Shown one piece after another: positions 17,903 through 28,800 of a DNA stretch of 64,000 bases (its first letter is position 1; every line of letters starts with the position of its first letter). The notes below the pieces were generated by a model, which was not told where the DNA came from, did no database searches, and saw nothing but the letters and a program-made list of their open reading frames with translations. This DNA is from RGZA01 sp041917755 (GTDB taxonomy: Bacteria > Pseudomonadota > Alphaproteobacteria > UBA9219 > RGZA01): the NCBI GenBank assembly GCA_041917755.1, contig JAYRWY010000013.1, positions 62,001 to 126,000 of the forward strand. Reading direction: 5' to 3'. The position numbers and the translations under genes are program-made.

Positions 17903-18754
17903 TTATGCCTTATTGCCTATTCGCAGACCAATCGGGAAGCCGTAGCCATCTTTCAATACATCAAAATCACGGTGTCCTGCGCGTTCGAATAGCGATTTCA
18001 CAAAAGGCACAAATTCATAGCCCAATTGGAAAAAGGCGCTGCCGCGCGGGGCGAGCGTGTGGGCCAATACCTGGGCAAAGCTACGAAAATGTTTGAGACC
18101 ATCACGCCCACCATCCAATGCCTCGATGGGTTCATGCAGGATAACTTCCGGCAATAAATCCTTCATGCTTTGAGTGGGCACGAAGGGCATGACTGAAATC
18201 AGGATATCAAACTGTTCATGGATGCCTTCCACGCCATTACCAAGCATGAACGTGCAACGCTCGGCAAATCCCAGTTCATGTGCATTGCGCGTGGCTAGTT
18301 CAATGGCGGCCGGGTTGCAATCAATGCCAGTGCCACGGGCTGTCGGCAATTCCTGCAAGGCTGCAAATAACAAATTACCAGTGCCGGTGCCCATATCGAG
18401 AATATGGATGGGGGTGTTGCCAAGATGGGTTTGTGCCCAATCGACGGCATGGTCAACCAGCCTTTCACTTGAATTGCACGGTTCATAGACACCATCGGCC
18501 AATTTAATGGTCAGGCCATTAAATTTCTTATAGCCCATAATTCGGGCTATTGATTTATGTGTTTCACGGGCGTGGACAATCTGTTCCAGAATGGTTTGCC
18601 ATGGCGTGTTTGGTGATTGCTGATGCTGTTCCAACGCAAGCGCAATGAGGGTCATGGCTTGACCGCGCGGATCGTCAATGCCAGCTAGTTGCAGGCGTTG
18701 TTCAACCTTTGCCACGTCTTCTGGCATATGATGATGGTGAGCAGAAGGAGCCAT
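17903..18754 (-). CDS. PrmC/HemK-like methyltransferase with altered NPPY motif
   Basis: This 283-residue protein has a class I SAM-binding domain: motif I DMGTGTGNLL near residue 120, then GIDCNPAAIELATRNA. The following segment, through PFVPTQSMKDLLPEV and HEPIEALDGGRDGL, parallels PrmC, which methylates the glutamine of release-factor GGQ motifs. However, the catalytic NPPY of PrmC reads VMPF here (DILISVMPFVPT), so glutamine methylation is doubtful. A different substrate or a non-catalytic role is more likely. An N-terminal helical part (1-80) and a His-rich start (HHHH) are present. Confidence 0.75.
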   Translation of the reverse strand: MAPSAHHHHMPEDVAKVEQRLQLAGIDDPRGQAMTLIALALEQHQQSPNTPWQTILEQIVHARETHKSIARIMGYKKFNGLTIKLADGVYEPCNSSERLVDHAVDWAQTHLGNTPIHILDMGTGTGNLLFAALQELPTARGTGIDCNPAAIELATRNAHELGFAERCTFMLGNGVEGIHEQFDILISVMPFVPTQSMKDLLPEVILHEPIEALDGGRDGLKHFRSFAQVLAHTLAPRGSAFFQLGYEFVPFVKSLFERAGHRDFDVLKDGYGFPIGLRIGNKA

Positions 18755-18823
18755 TAACAGGTGCGGGTGTGATAAGTAATAGTCTATTGTAGATGATGGA
18801 TGGAATAAAAACTATGCAATAAG

Positions 18824-19531
18824 TTATGCAGCTGGCGGATCAACCCGCCAGCCGGTTTGCGGCGGTTGATGTGGTTGTGGGCGAGAAGGAGGAGGCGCAT
18901 TAAATGCTACCGCCGGGCCTAATAAGGCTTGGCGCTCTCGCAAATTGCTGCTGAATACGCTCGGTTGGCCCATATAATTTTGTGCAAACGCAGCAGGAGG
19001 GGCCACACGTGTGGGCTCACCATTATGGCGATACATGCTGTAGGGGTTGTTATTCAGTGAAATGCGCTGGATGCCGACAGTCCAGCGTCCGCCTTCAATC
19101 GTATTGCCGTTTAAAAAATCATAGGCGATAGGGCGGCCTGAGCCGTCACGGTGCACATTCAGCACGACGCCGGTATGTTGAGAATTCATGGCGATATCGC
19201 CCGGCTGAATGTTTTGCGCGGTGATGCGGCGGCCGATTTCGGGGATATTATTCACATGTGCGCCGCCTGGTGGACGAAGGCCAGCGGTTGCACATACGGC
19301 ACTGACGAAATTTACGCACCATGCTTCACGCGTATTGATGCCATATTGGCGATAGACATCGCGCTGTGATGAAGGCACGCCGCGCAGACGGACAAATTGT
19401 TGTGCAGCTTGTGCGATGCGTTCCTGAGCGGTGAGGGGTGTTGGAGCTAACGTTTCATGCGCAGCCATTTGACGTGGCATGGTTTGCCATCCTTGTCGCT
19501 GCGGAAAATCATTATAACTGTTGGTTGTCAT
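18824..19531 (-). CDS. CHAP/NlpC-like cysteine hydrolase
   Basis: The 235-residue protein carries a papain-like amidase core: REAWCVNFVSAV around residue 70 with the likely catalytic Cys, and IQPGDIAMNSQHTGVVLNV around residues 112-130 with the likely catalytic His. This is the layout of CHAP-type peptidoglycan amidases or endopeptidases. No signal peptide is visible; the N-terminus is polar, so export would need another route. The C-terminus is Pro-rich. It ends a run of unrecognised genes. Peptidoglycan as substrate is inferred from the fold. Confidence 0.7.
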   Translation of the reverse strand: MTTNSYNDFPQRQGWQTMPRQMAAHETLAPTPLTAQERIAQAAQQFVRLRGVPSSQRDVYRQYGINTREAWCVNFVSAVCATAGLRPPGGAHVNNIPEIGRRITAQNIQPGDIAMNSQHTGVVLNVHRDGSGRPIAYDFLNGNTIEGGRWTVGIQRISLNNNPYSMYRHNGEPTRVAPPAAFAQNYMGQPSVFSSNLRERQALLGPAVAFNAPPPSRPQPHQPPQTGWRVDPPAA

Positions 19532-19849
19532 AATCGTTTTCTAGTTTGCTTTAAAAAAATGCATACAATTTTATTAAAATGTACCCTTACGATATCACAA
19601 CTATGTTTAATGTTTGATTAAGCAGTTTGAATAATGCCTTCATAATTTGCTGCAAACTGCTTTACAAAAATTCACTATAAATTGAATGGCTTGCGACGGT
19701 TCTAAACAAGCTGTTAATGCCTGATTTTATTGAGTTATTAAGACTTCGCCTTATTAGGATTTTAACCGTATTTCTCTAAAATTATTTTTCTAACATCTTG
19801 AAATCCAACACACAAAGCACATGCGCAAAAATTTCTGAGTGGCATAGGT
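19532..19849. other. AT-rich intergenic region upstream of the giant adhesin
   Basis: 318 bases between divergent genes, strongly AT-rich. Apart from the CtrA-like box at 19607-19621 I see no RNA gene or repeat. It must contain promoters for both directions. Confidence 0.6.
19607..19621. promoter_or_regulatory. Candidate CtrA box TTAA-N7-TTAA
   Basis: TTAA at 19607-19610 and 19618-19621 (followed by G) match the CtrA consensus TTAA-N7-TTAAC except for the last base. It lies 229 bases upstream of the adhesin ATG. CtrA is the alphaproteobacterial cell-cycle regulator, so cell-cycle control of the adhesin is possible. Confidence 0.35.
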
Positions 19850-22800
19850 ATGTATTCGTCGTCTCAACATCACGGTATTTTTTGCAAGCTGCGTAAAAGC
19901 AGCTTGATGAGCATTTGCATGCTCGCGTGGGTGATGTTGTTTGCGCAGACACTGCCGTTGATGGCAAATCCGATTGATGGCGTAGTGAGCGGCGGTAGTG
20001 CTAATATTTCCAGTAACGGTTCAACGTTGACCGTCACCCAGCAAAGCAACAAAGCAGTTATTGATTGGCGTGGATTTGATATTGCGCATGGTGAAACAAC
20101 AAATTTTGTGCAGCCAAGCGCATCATCCATGACGTTAAACCGTGTGAATAGCAATTCACCTAGCTTCATCAACGGTAATTTGAATGCAAATGGTAACCTG
20201 ATTTTGGTTAATCCGAATGGTGTGTGGTTCGGCGGGAATGCACGTGTTGACGTAAACAGCCTGATTGCAACAACGGCCGGCATCAGCAATGACGCGTTTA
20301 TGAATAGCGATGGCAAGCTGAATTTTGATATTGCAGGTAATCCTGACGCTGCGGTTGTAAATAACGGCCTGATTACCGCTAAAGAGGCAGGTCTGGTTGG
20401 CCTGGTTGCGCCAAATGTGATCAATAACGGTGTGATTATCGCCAAGTTGGGCCGTGTGCATTTGGCCTCCGGTGATACGGCAGCCGTGGATATGTATGGC
20501 GATGGCTTATTGACTGTTGCGGTATCTGACAAAGTTAAAAAGCAATTAGTTGAAAATAACGGTTTGATTTCCGCAGCTGGTGGCACGATTGCTATGACGG
20601 CGGCTGCAGGTAAGGATGTAGTAAATAGCCTTGTGAAGGTAAGCGGCGAGCTTCATGCGCCAAGCATCAAGCAACGTAATGGTAAAATCATTATCGCTGC
20701 CGAAGGCAGCAACGCCGTAAAAGGCAATATCGCAGCCAATAAAGGCAAGAAGACTGGCTCCAGCACCGTATTGGTGGACGGCGTATTAAACGCATCTGGC
20801 CGTAATTCCGGTGAGCGCGGCGGCAGCATTACCGTAACGGGTGATAATATTGCATTGATGGATGGTACTGTTCTGGACGCATCGGGCAGTGATGGTGCAA
20901 GCAAAACCACATTTAATCAGGCGGTTTCAGCCTACCGTAATGGCGCTGCGGGCGGTGATATCCTCGTGGGCGGCGATTATTTAGGTAAGGGTGATACCGC
21001 AACCGCTAAAAATCTGTATGTGTCAGCAGGCACATTGATTTTAAACGATGCATTAAATAGTGGTGATGCCGGACGCAGTATTTTCTGGTCTGATAACACC
21101 ACATCCTTCCTTGGTAATGTGTATGCCCGTGCGTTGGGTGGTAAAGCGGCAGATAGTCATTCATGGCATGCGGTTGCAGGCGGTAACAGTGGTGATGGCG
21201 GCTTTGTTGAAACATCCGGCCACGGACATTTGGATGCTGGCGGCTATGTTGATTTAACAGCAAGCAATGGCGCGCGCGGTACTTACTTCCTTGATCCGAC
21301 CAATATCACCATTTACGGTAATTATGCGCCAAATTACGGCACGGTAATTCAAGGTGACAGCAGCACCTTGGCCAGTACTTTAAAACTGTGGCTTGATGCC
21401 AAACAGATTACTGGGCTTAGCGATGGTGCATCCGTCACTACGTGGAGTGATCTCAGTGGTAACGCCAATCATGCCACCGGGGGCACCAGCCCAACCTATT
21501 CGGCGACAGGTTTGAATGGACAGGCAAGTGTAAGTTTTGGTGTAAATTCCCAATTGATTGCTCCAGCATTTACTGTGGGCAGCATTTTTGTAGTGGGTAA
21601 AAGCAATAATGCAACCTTTGCCAATTATGAAGGATTGGTAGGTGGCCCAGTAACTGATCCTGGTAACGGTCATATCCTGAATGGCTGGGCCGGATCGACA
21701 GGTATTTATAAGGCTGGTTCGGGTACGTTCTATAACTCATGGCAAAACGGCGGTCTTGCTGCCAGCGGTATATTTAGCAATATCAATGCATCATCTGGCT
21801 GGATTGGCAGTTTTGTTACCAGTACGCCCACAACAACCAATACCGCCATCTGGATTGGTTATATCAGTGGTGGTTCACGTGGGTGGAATGGTTTGCTTGG
21901 AGAAACCATAATTTATTCAAATACGCTTTCAACTAATGCGCGTAATTTAAACGAACAATATCAATCAATGAAGTGGGGCATTGCATTAACTCCTCCTGGT
22001 AGCGGCGCAACCGAAGCTGCACAGGCAACCGCCAGCATTCAAAAAGGTGATGCGGCAGATGGTTATAGTGTATTCACGACGCGTTATTTAGAGCACCTAT
22101 CCCAATCGGCGAATATTAGTCTGCAGGCATCTAATAACATCACCCTAGATTTACAGGGTGATACGATGAACTTCTCAACTGCGGGTCGTACCCTCACATT
22201 GACTGCCGGCAATCAAATTACAACGGCTTCAACCGGTACTATTACTACTAATGGCGCTGCCATTAGCATGTATGCCAATGACAGCATTGTATTTGGCCAT
22301 GCGCTTACATTGAATACCAATGGCGGCGCAGTGTTATTGAATGCGGATCGCGATAATTCGGGCGCTGGCGCAATCAAATTAACAAGCACAACCATCAATA
22401 GCTCTGGCGGCAACGTAACTATGGGTGGTGGTAATGGCACCATCACCGCATGTACGGGTTATGCCGTTGGTAGTGGTTCATATGAAGACGGTATTTTAAT
22501 GACTGGCGGCGCGGTGAATGCGGCGGGTGGTCATATCATTATGAATGGTAGGTCGGCGGTTACGGGCAATTCGTTCATTTCTGGTGTCAGCCTTGATAGC
22601 GGCGCCAATGTGAATACCAATAATTCAGGTTCTATTTCATTGTATGGCTCGGGAAATACGGGTTCGGGTACTTCAAATCGCGGCGTGCGTATTGTAAATG
22701 GCGCAACCGTATCCGCGCAGAACGGTAATATTACATTGAACGGAACGGGCGGCGGGTCGGGCACGTCGGCTAATAATTATGGGGTGTTCCTTGGTGGTTC

Positions 22801-25800
22801 AGGCGGGTTTGTCAGCACCAATGGTAGCGGTAATATAAACGTAACAGGCGCAGGCGGTAATTTGGCCGGATCTGGCGGCGTTAATTACGGCGTGTATATT
22901 TCAACCGCTGGCAGTTATTTGAAAACGCTTGGCACCGGCAGCATCAATATTACCGGTACCAAGGGTGGACAAAGCAGCAGCTATGGTTTCTTGACGGATA
23001 TTGCCAATGCTGTGGTTACAGCTGGCACGGCAGGTAATATTCAATTGCTCGCCGATACTGTGTCATTCAGCGGCGCAGGTGGTGGCAATAACATTTCATC
23101 GGTAGGTAGTCTTACCATTGCACCGCTTACGGCGGTCACCATGGGTATTGGCAGCAGCGCAACCGCAACATTGAATTTAACCGATACTGCATTGGCCGCA
23201 TTTAATGCAGCGTCATATTCACTTGGTTCGGGTACGGCAACGGGCGTGCGTATCAATACTTCTAAAAACTTTGGCGCATCAAATGTTGTCTTTACATCCG
23301 GCGGATTGATTAGCCTTGTTAATACCCTGACGACAACATCAGGTAATATTACCTTCAATAATGCTGTGCTTCTGACGGGGGCAACGACCATCAATGCAGG
23401 CACTGGTACTGTCACATTTGCCAGCACCGTGAACAGCGCCAACCAAGTCACCAGCGCCAATGTGTTAGTAGTTGCAGGTGGTGGCGGCGGCGGCGGCGGT
23501 ACAGGTGGTGGTGGCGGCGGCGGCGGTGTGTTGAATAACACATCGTATGCGTTGACGACCAATAGCAGTGTGACTGTAACTGTTGGTAGTGGCGGCGCTG
23601 CTAGCAGCGGAATAAACATTGCGGGTACCTCTGGCGGTAATTCGGTTTTTGGAACCATGACCGCAACTGGTGGTGGCGGCGGCGGTGCAAATAACGGTAT
23701 AAATGGTCTTACAGGCGGTTCGGGCGGCGGCGGCTCTTGGAATTCAATCGGCGGCACAGGTACTGCTGGACAAGGTAATGCAGGTGCAGCCGGTGCATCA
23801 GCCGGTGCGCCAAATTATGGCGCTGGCGGCGGCGGCGGTGCAGGCAGTGCGGGCACGATAGGTACAACCACAACGGGCGGTAATGGTGGTTCTGGTATCG
23901 CAAATTCAATTACGGGTAGTAGCGTAACCTATGCTGGTGGTGGCGGCGGCGGTGTATATGCCGGCGGTACAATAGGCACTGGCGGAACTGGCGGCGGCGG
24001 TAATGGCGGTAGCAATGCATTAAGTGGTACTGCGGGTGCGGCGAATACGGGCGGCGGCGGCGGCGGTGCAGGTAATAATAGCGGCAATGGCGGCGCAGGC
24101 GGATCAGGCGTTGTGATTGTGCGTTATACCGGTGCGATTGAACAAGCAACCATTACCGGTACAGCGACATCTGCAACGGTAGGAAATGATACAGTTTGGA
24201 CATTTACCAGCAGCGGTACATTCGTTGCTAATAGTGTTGGTTGCACAGGCGGCTGTAACCTGACCATCAATGCAGGTACAGCAACTTTTGGCGGTGCCAT
24301 CGGCGGCACCAGTGCGCTTGGCGCGCTTGCCATCACCACGACCAACACGGTTGCGTTGCCTGCTGTTACGGCAAGCAGCATTAACGTGGTCACATCAGGC
24401 GGCGCGGCGAATATTTCATTGGGCGGTGCATTGAATGCATCAGCTGCAAGTGGTAGCGGCATAACCTTGAATGCCGGAAACCAGATTGTAACAACGGCAA
24501 CAGGTTCAATGACCGCCAATACAAGCAATACATCGCTCACTGCGGCGAATGGTATTGCATTCGCGCATACCTATTCATTGAATTCAAATACCGGAAATAT
24601 TGCATTGAACAGTGCAACAACGCATAGCGCAGCGCTGACCATTAGTGCAGGCACAGGTACCATTACCACGGGATCAAGCGTCACCAGCACAGCATCAAAC
24701 CTGACGCTTAAATCTGATAATATGACTATTGGTGGTGCTTTGGCAGGCAGCGGCACATTATATATTGCGCCAGGAACCAATAACCGCACGATGAATTTTG
24801 GAACGCCAACAGGCGCGCTGGATTGGGATGTAACAGAGCTGGGTTATATCTCATCCAGTAAATCTGTAACCATCGGTTTATGGGGAACCACCACGGGCGA
24901 TGTGTATATTGGTGGTTTCAGCCTTAATAATAATACCCAGGTTTATAATATGGGTAACATTATTGTTTCCGGCGCTGTCAACTTCATGGGCAAAAATGTG
25001 GATTTGGCCATTGGGTCTGGTGATATCGATATCAATGCTGCGCTGACATCTGCGGGCGGTAGTTTGACCATTCGCAGCGGGGCAGGCGGCAATTCCATTA
25101 TGTTGGCTGGTGGCGCAGGTAACATCACACTAACAGCAGCACAGCTGGATAACATCACCGATGGCTGGGGCAGCATAAACTTTGGTAATAGTGTGCAGCC
25201 GATTACCGCAAGTACCTACAGCAATTGGCGCGATCCGGTATATTTTAATTCCGGAACATCAACCACCACCATTAGCGGTGCGCAAAGTACAGCCGCCGGT
25301 AGCAATGCTAATTTCACATTCAATGGCCCGACCACATTTAATGGCAATATCGATACCACCAATTCATCTGCATCCGCTGGTGTTGGTACCATTACATTAG
25401 GTAACTATGCTCATACGCTTGCTGCAAACTTGCTCACCCGCGATGCAAATATTACAACCAATGGCACGATTTCAGTTGCCAGCGGTGCACGCCGTTTATC
25501 GGCTGGTAGTGCCAGCTATTCGTCTACATCGGCCATGCTGACGATTAACAACACGATTTCCGGCGCGGGAACAATTGCGTTGAATGGCAATGATATTGAT
25601 ATTAATGCCGATATTACAACGGCAGATATACAGCTGCGTCCAACTTTGAATAATACGGTTATGGGGCTTGCAGGTGGTGCGGGTGTAACGCAGCTGACCA
25701 GTGCAGAGCTTGATCATCTCAAGCCAACCTCATCGCTAACCATCGGTTCGGTTTCGGCGATTGGCGCATGGGGCGGCACCATGAATATTGGTGCCTATAC

Positions 25801-28800
25801 ATGGAACCAGACCCCGATAAGCTCACTGATATTCCGTTCTGATACTGCGATGAACTTTTTAGGTGCGCAAAACTATGCGGCAGTAACCAATGCCTATGGC
25901 ATTCGTTATTACACTAATAACTATAACATTGCCGATACACTAACGACGGCGATTGGTCGTACCCTTAGCTTTACTGGTTCAAGCGTGACCTTGAATGTTG
26001 GTCAGGGTGCCGCAGCAGCGGGCATTGATAGCACCGAGCTGGATTTGATTTCGAATGGCTGGACTAGTTTGACCTTCGGCGGCGAAACGCCAACCACCAA
26101 TTTACTGCAATATAGTAACTGGCGCGATCCGGTTATTGTTCAAGCCAATGGCACGCTTACCATTTCCGGCACGCAGACCGCAGCAGCAGGCAGCAATACC
26201 ACGTTCCTTGTCAATCTGGGTTATAGCGCAGGTGGTTCAACCAACATCAATGCCGATATTGATATGCGCCCAGCAACAGGTGGCACAGGTAGTATCACGT
26301 TGACGGGTGCAACCCATTATGGACAAGGTTCGGCCCATTTGGTGAGCGCAAATCTCTATTCTGGTTCAGGTGGCATCTCGATTGATAAGAGTGTCAATGT
26401 GACGGGTACGGCATCGACCCATCAGTATTTCAATGCAGGGACAGGAACCATCACCATTACCGATAATGGAACCAACCGTCGTGGCAGCATTACCGCAACA
26501 AACCAATATCTGCGATTGCAGGCAGATGATTTTGCGATTGCTGGCGCTATCAATGGTACATCGAATGCGTATGCGTGGTTTGAAACCAATTCAACAAGCC
26601 GCAGTATGGGACTTGCTGGTGCAACAGGACAGGCACAGCTGGGCACATCCGAATTGGATTTAGTAACAGGATTTGGCCGCGTCGACTTCACATCGGGTAC
26701 GGGTGGTACAAATATGAATTCGCGCACATGGAGTGCGACCAATGCCAGCTATTTCTTCAATAGCACGGGATTGGAATCCATTCTGCAGAACCAGTCTTTT
26801 GCGTCTAACGTTTATTTCCAGGCACCGGATTATACTATTTCAGCTAACCTTACGCAGACTGGCAGCGGAAATCTGTATTTCCCGACGGGATCTAATAGCG
26901 GCGGTTTAACTTTGGGTGGCGGCGCAGGAACCACCATTCTTGATTCAAACGAGCTTGACCGGATTATTGATGGTTGGGCAGGTGTTGAGTTCGGGTTGGG
27001 GCAGGGTAATAACATTACCCTTCAGGCTTATAGCAACTGGCGTGATCCGGTTAGCTTCACCAATGCGGGTGATTTAACCGTATCTGGTGCACAAGGAGTA
27101 GGCGCATCATCCAATGCATCAATGTTGTTTGATCAACGCGGCGTTGGTCGCACCACCACCATCAATGCCAATGTTGATAATTCAGCTGGCAGTGGCGGTA
27201 TGACATTCACGGCTGCATCTGGTGCGGGAAGCACCGTGCACTTGGGTGCAAATTTGACTTCCGCGAACGGCATTACCATTAACCGCCCTGTGACATTGAC
27301 CGGTACCGCGGGCACCACACGTACAATCACAACCGGCACAGGTACATTGACCACATCGGCAGCTGGAACGTTATCAGCGGCGGATAAGCATCTGAAGGTT
27401 GTGGCAGATGATGTATCATTGATGGGCGGCATTTCCGGTACCGGTAACCTGACCTTTAATCCCTATACTACTGGCCGCGCGATGAACATCGGTTCGGGTA
27501 CAGGCGGGTTGAATCTAAGTGGTTCCGAGCTTGGTTTATTTGCAGATGGCTTTAACAGCATCATCTTTGATTCAAATAATGGTAATTCGGCTGTTACACT
27601 TGGTGCAAATAACTGGCTTGATAACCTGATTGTTACAACCAAGAACGCAAATATAACAGTTGCCGGTGCAACGAGCAGCACTGCCAGCGGCGATGCCATC
27701 CTTCTTTCAACCACAGCTAACTTCATCAATAACGTTGGAGCAGGCGCATTAACCGCGGGTTCTGGCAGATGGCTTGTGTATTCCACCAATCCTTCCAGTG
27801 ATACGATTAATAGCCTCAGCAACAACTTCCGCCGCTTCAGCTGCACCTATGGCGGTTCATGCCCAAGCTTCCCTGGCACAGGAAACGGCTTCCTGTACAG
27901 CATAACGCCTACCGTCACAGCGACGCCAAACGCATTGAGCAGTATTGTGTACGGCGCGGCTACGCCATCACTTACCAATTATGCATATACCTTGAGTGGA
28001 TATCTGGGCAGTGATGCGTCGGCCGATAGCGTAACGGGTACACTGAATGGCAGCACATCATATAGTGCCGGTTCTTCTGTAAATAACTATGCCATCAATC
28101 ACGCAAGCGGTACGTTGAGCTCGGCAATGGGTTATGCATTTAGTTATGCAAATAATGCTTCGGGCATTACTGTAACGCAGCGCGCCATTACCCTGACTGC
28201 TGATGCCAAAACCAAGGTTTATGGCTCTGCTGACCCAAGCCTGACCTATCAACTGACCAGCGGAGCATTATATGGTAGTGATAGCATTACCGGTGCGTTA
28301 TCGCGTACGGCTGGTGAAACGGTTGCGGGCGGGCCATATGCCATCAACCAGAATACATTAACCGCTGGCGGTAATTACAATATCACCTATGTGGGTAATA
28401 GTCTGTCTATTACCCGTGCTGGTTTAACCGTAAATGCCAATGCACGCACCAAAGTATATGGTTCTGCTGATCCAGCATTGACCTATACCTATAGTGGTTT
28501 GACCAATGGCGATACCGCATCTGTATTTAGTGGTGCGTTATCACGCACGGCGGGTGAAACCGTTGCCGGCGGGCCATATGCGATTAATCAAAATACACTG
28601 ACCGCCGGGGGTAATTATAACATTACCTATACCGGCAATAATCTTTCGATTACGCCTGCGCCATTAAGTGTGAGTGCAGCTGCTAAATCAAAAGTATATG
28701 GTTCTTCTGACCCAAGCCTGACCTATACCTATAGCGGTTTGACCAATGGCGATACCGCATCTGTATTTAGCGGTGCGTTATCGCGCACGGCGGGTGAAAC

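Noticed and set aside
23041..24540. Long minus-strand frames rich in Pro, Val or Arg/His opposite the adhesin
   Set aside because: They are mirror images of Gly-, Ala- and Thr-rich codons in the adhesin and have no ribosome sites.
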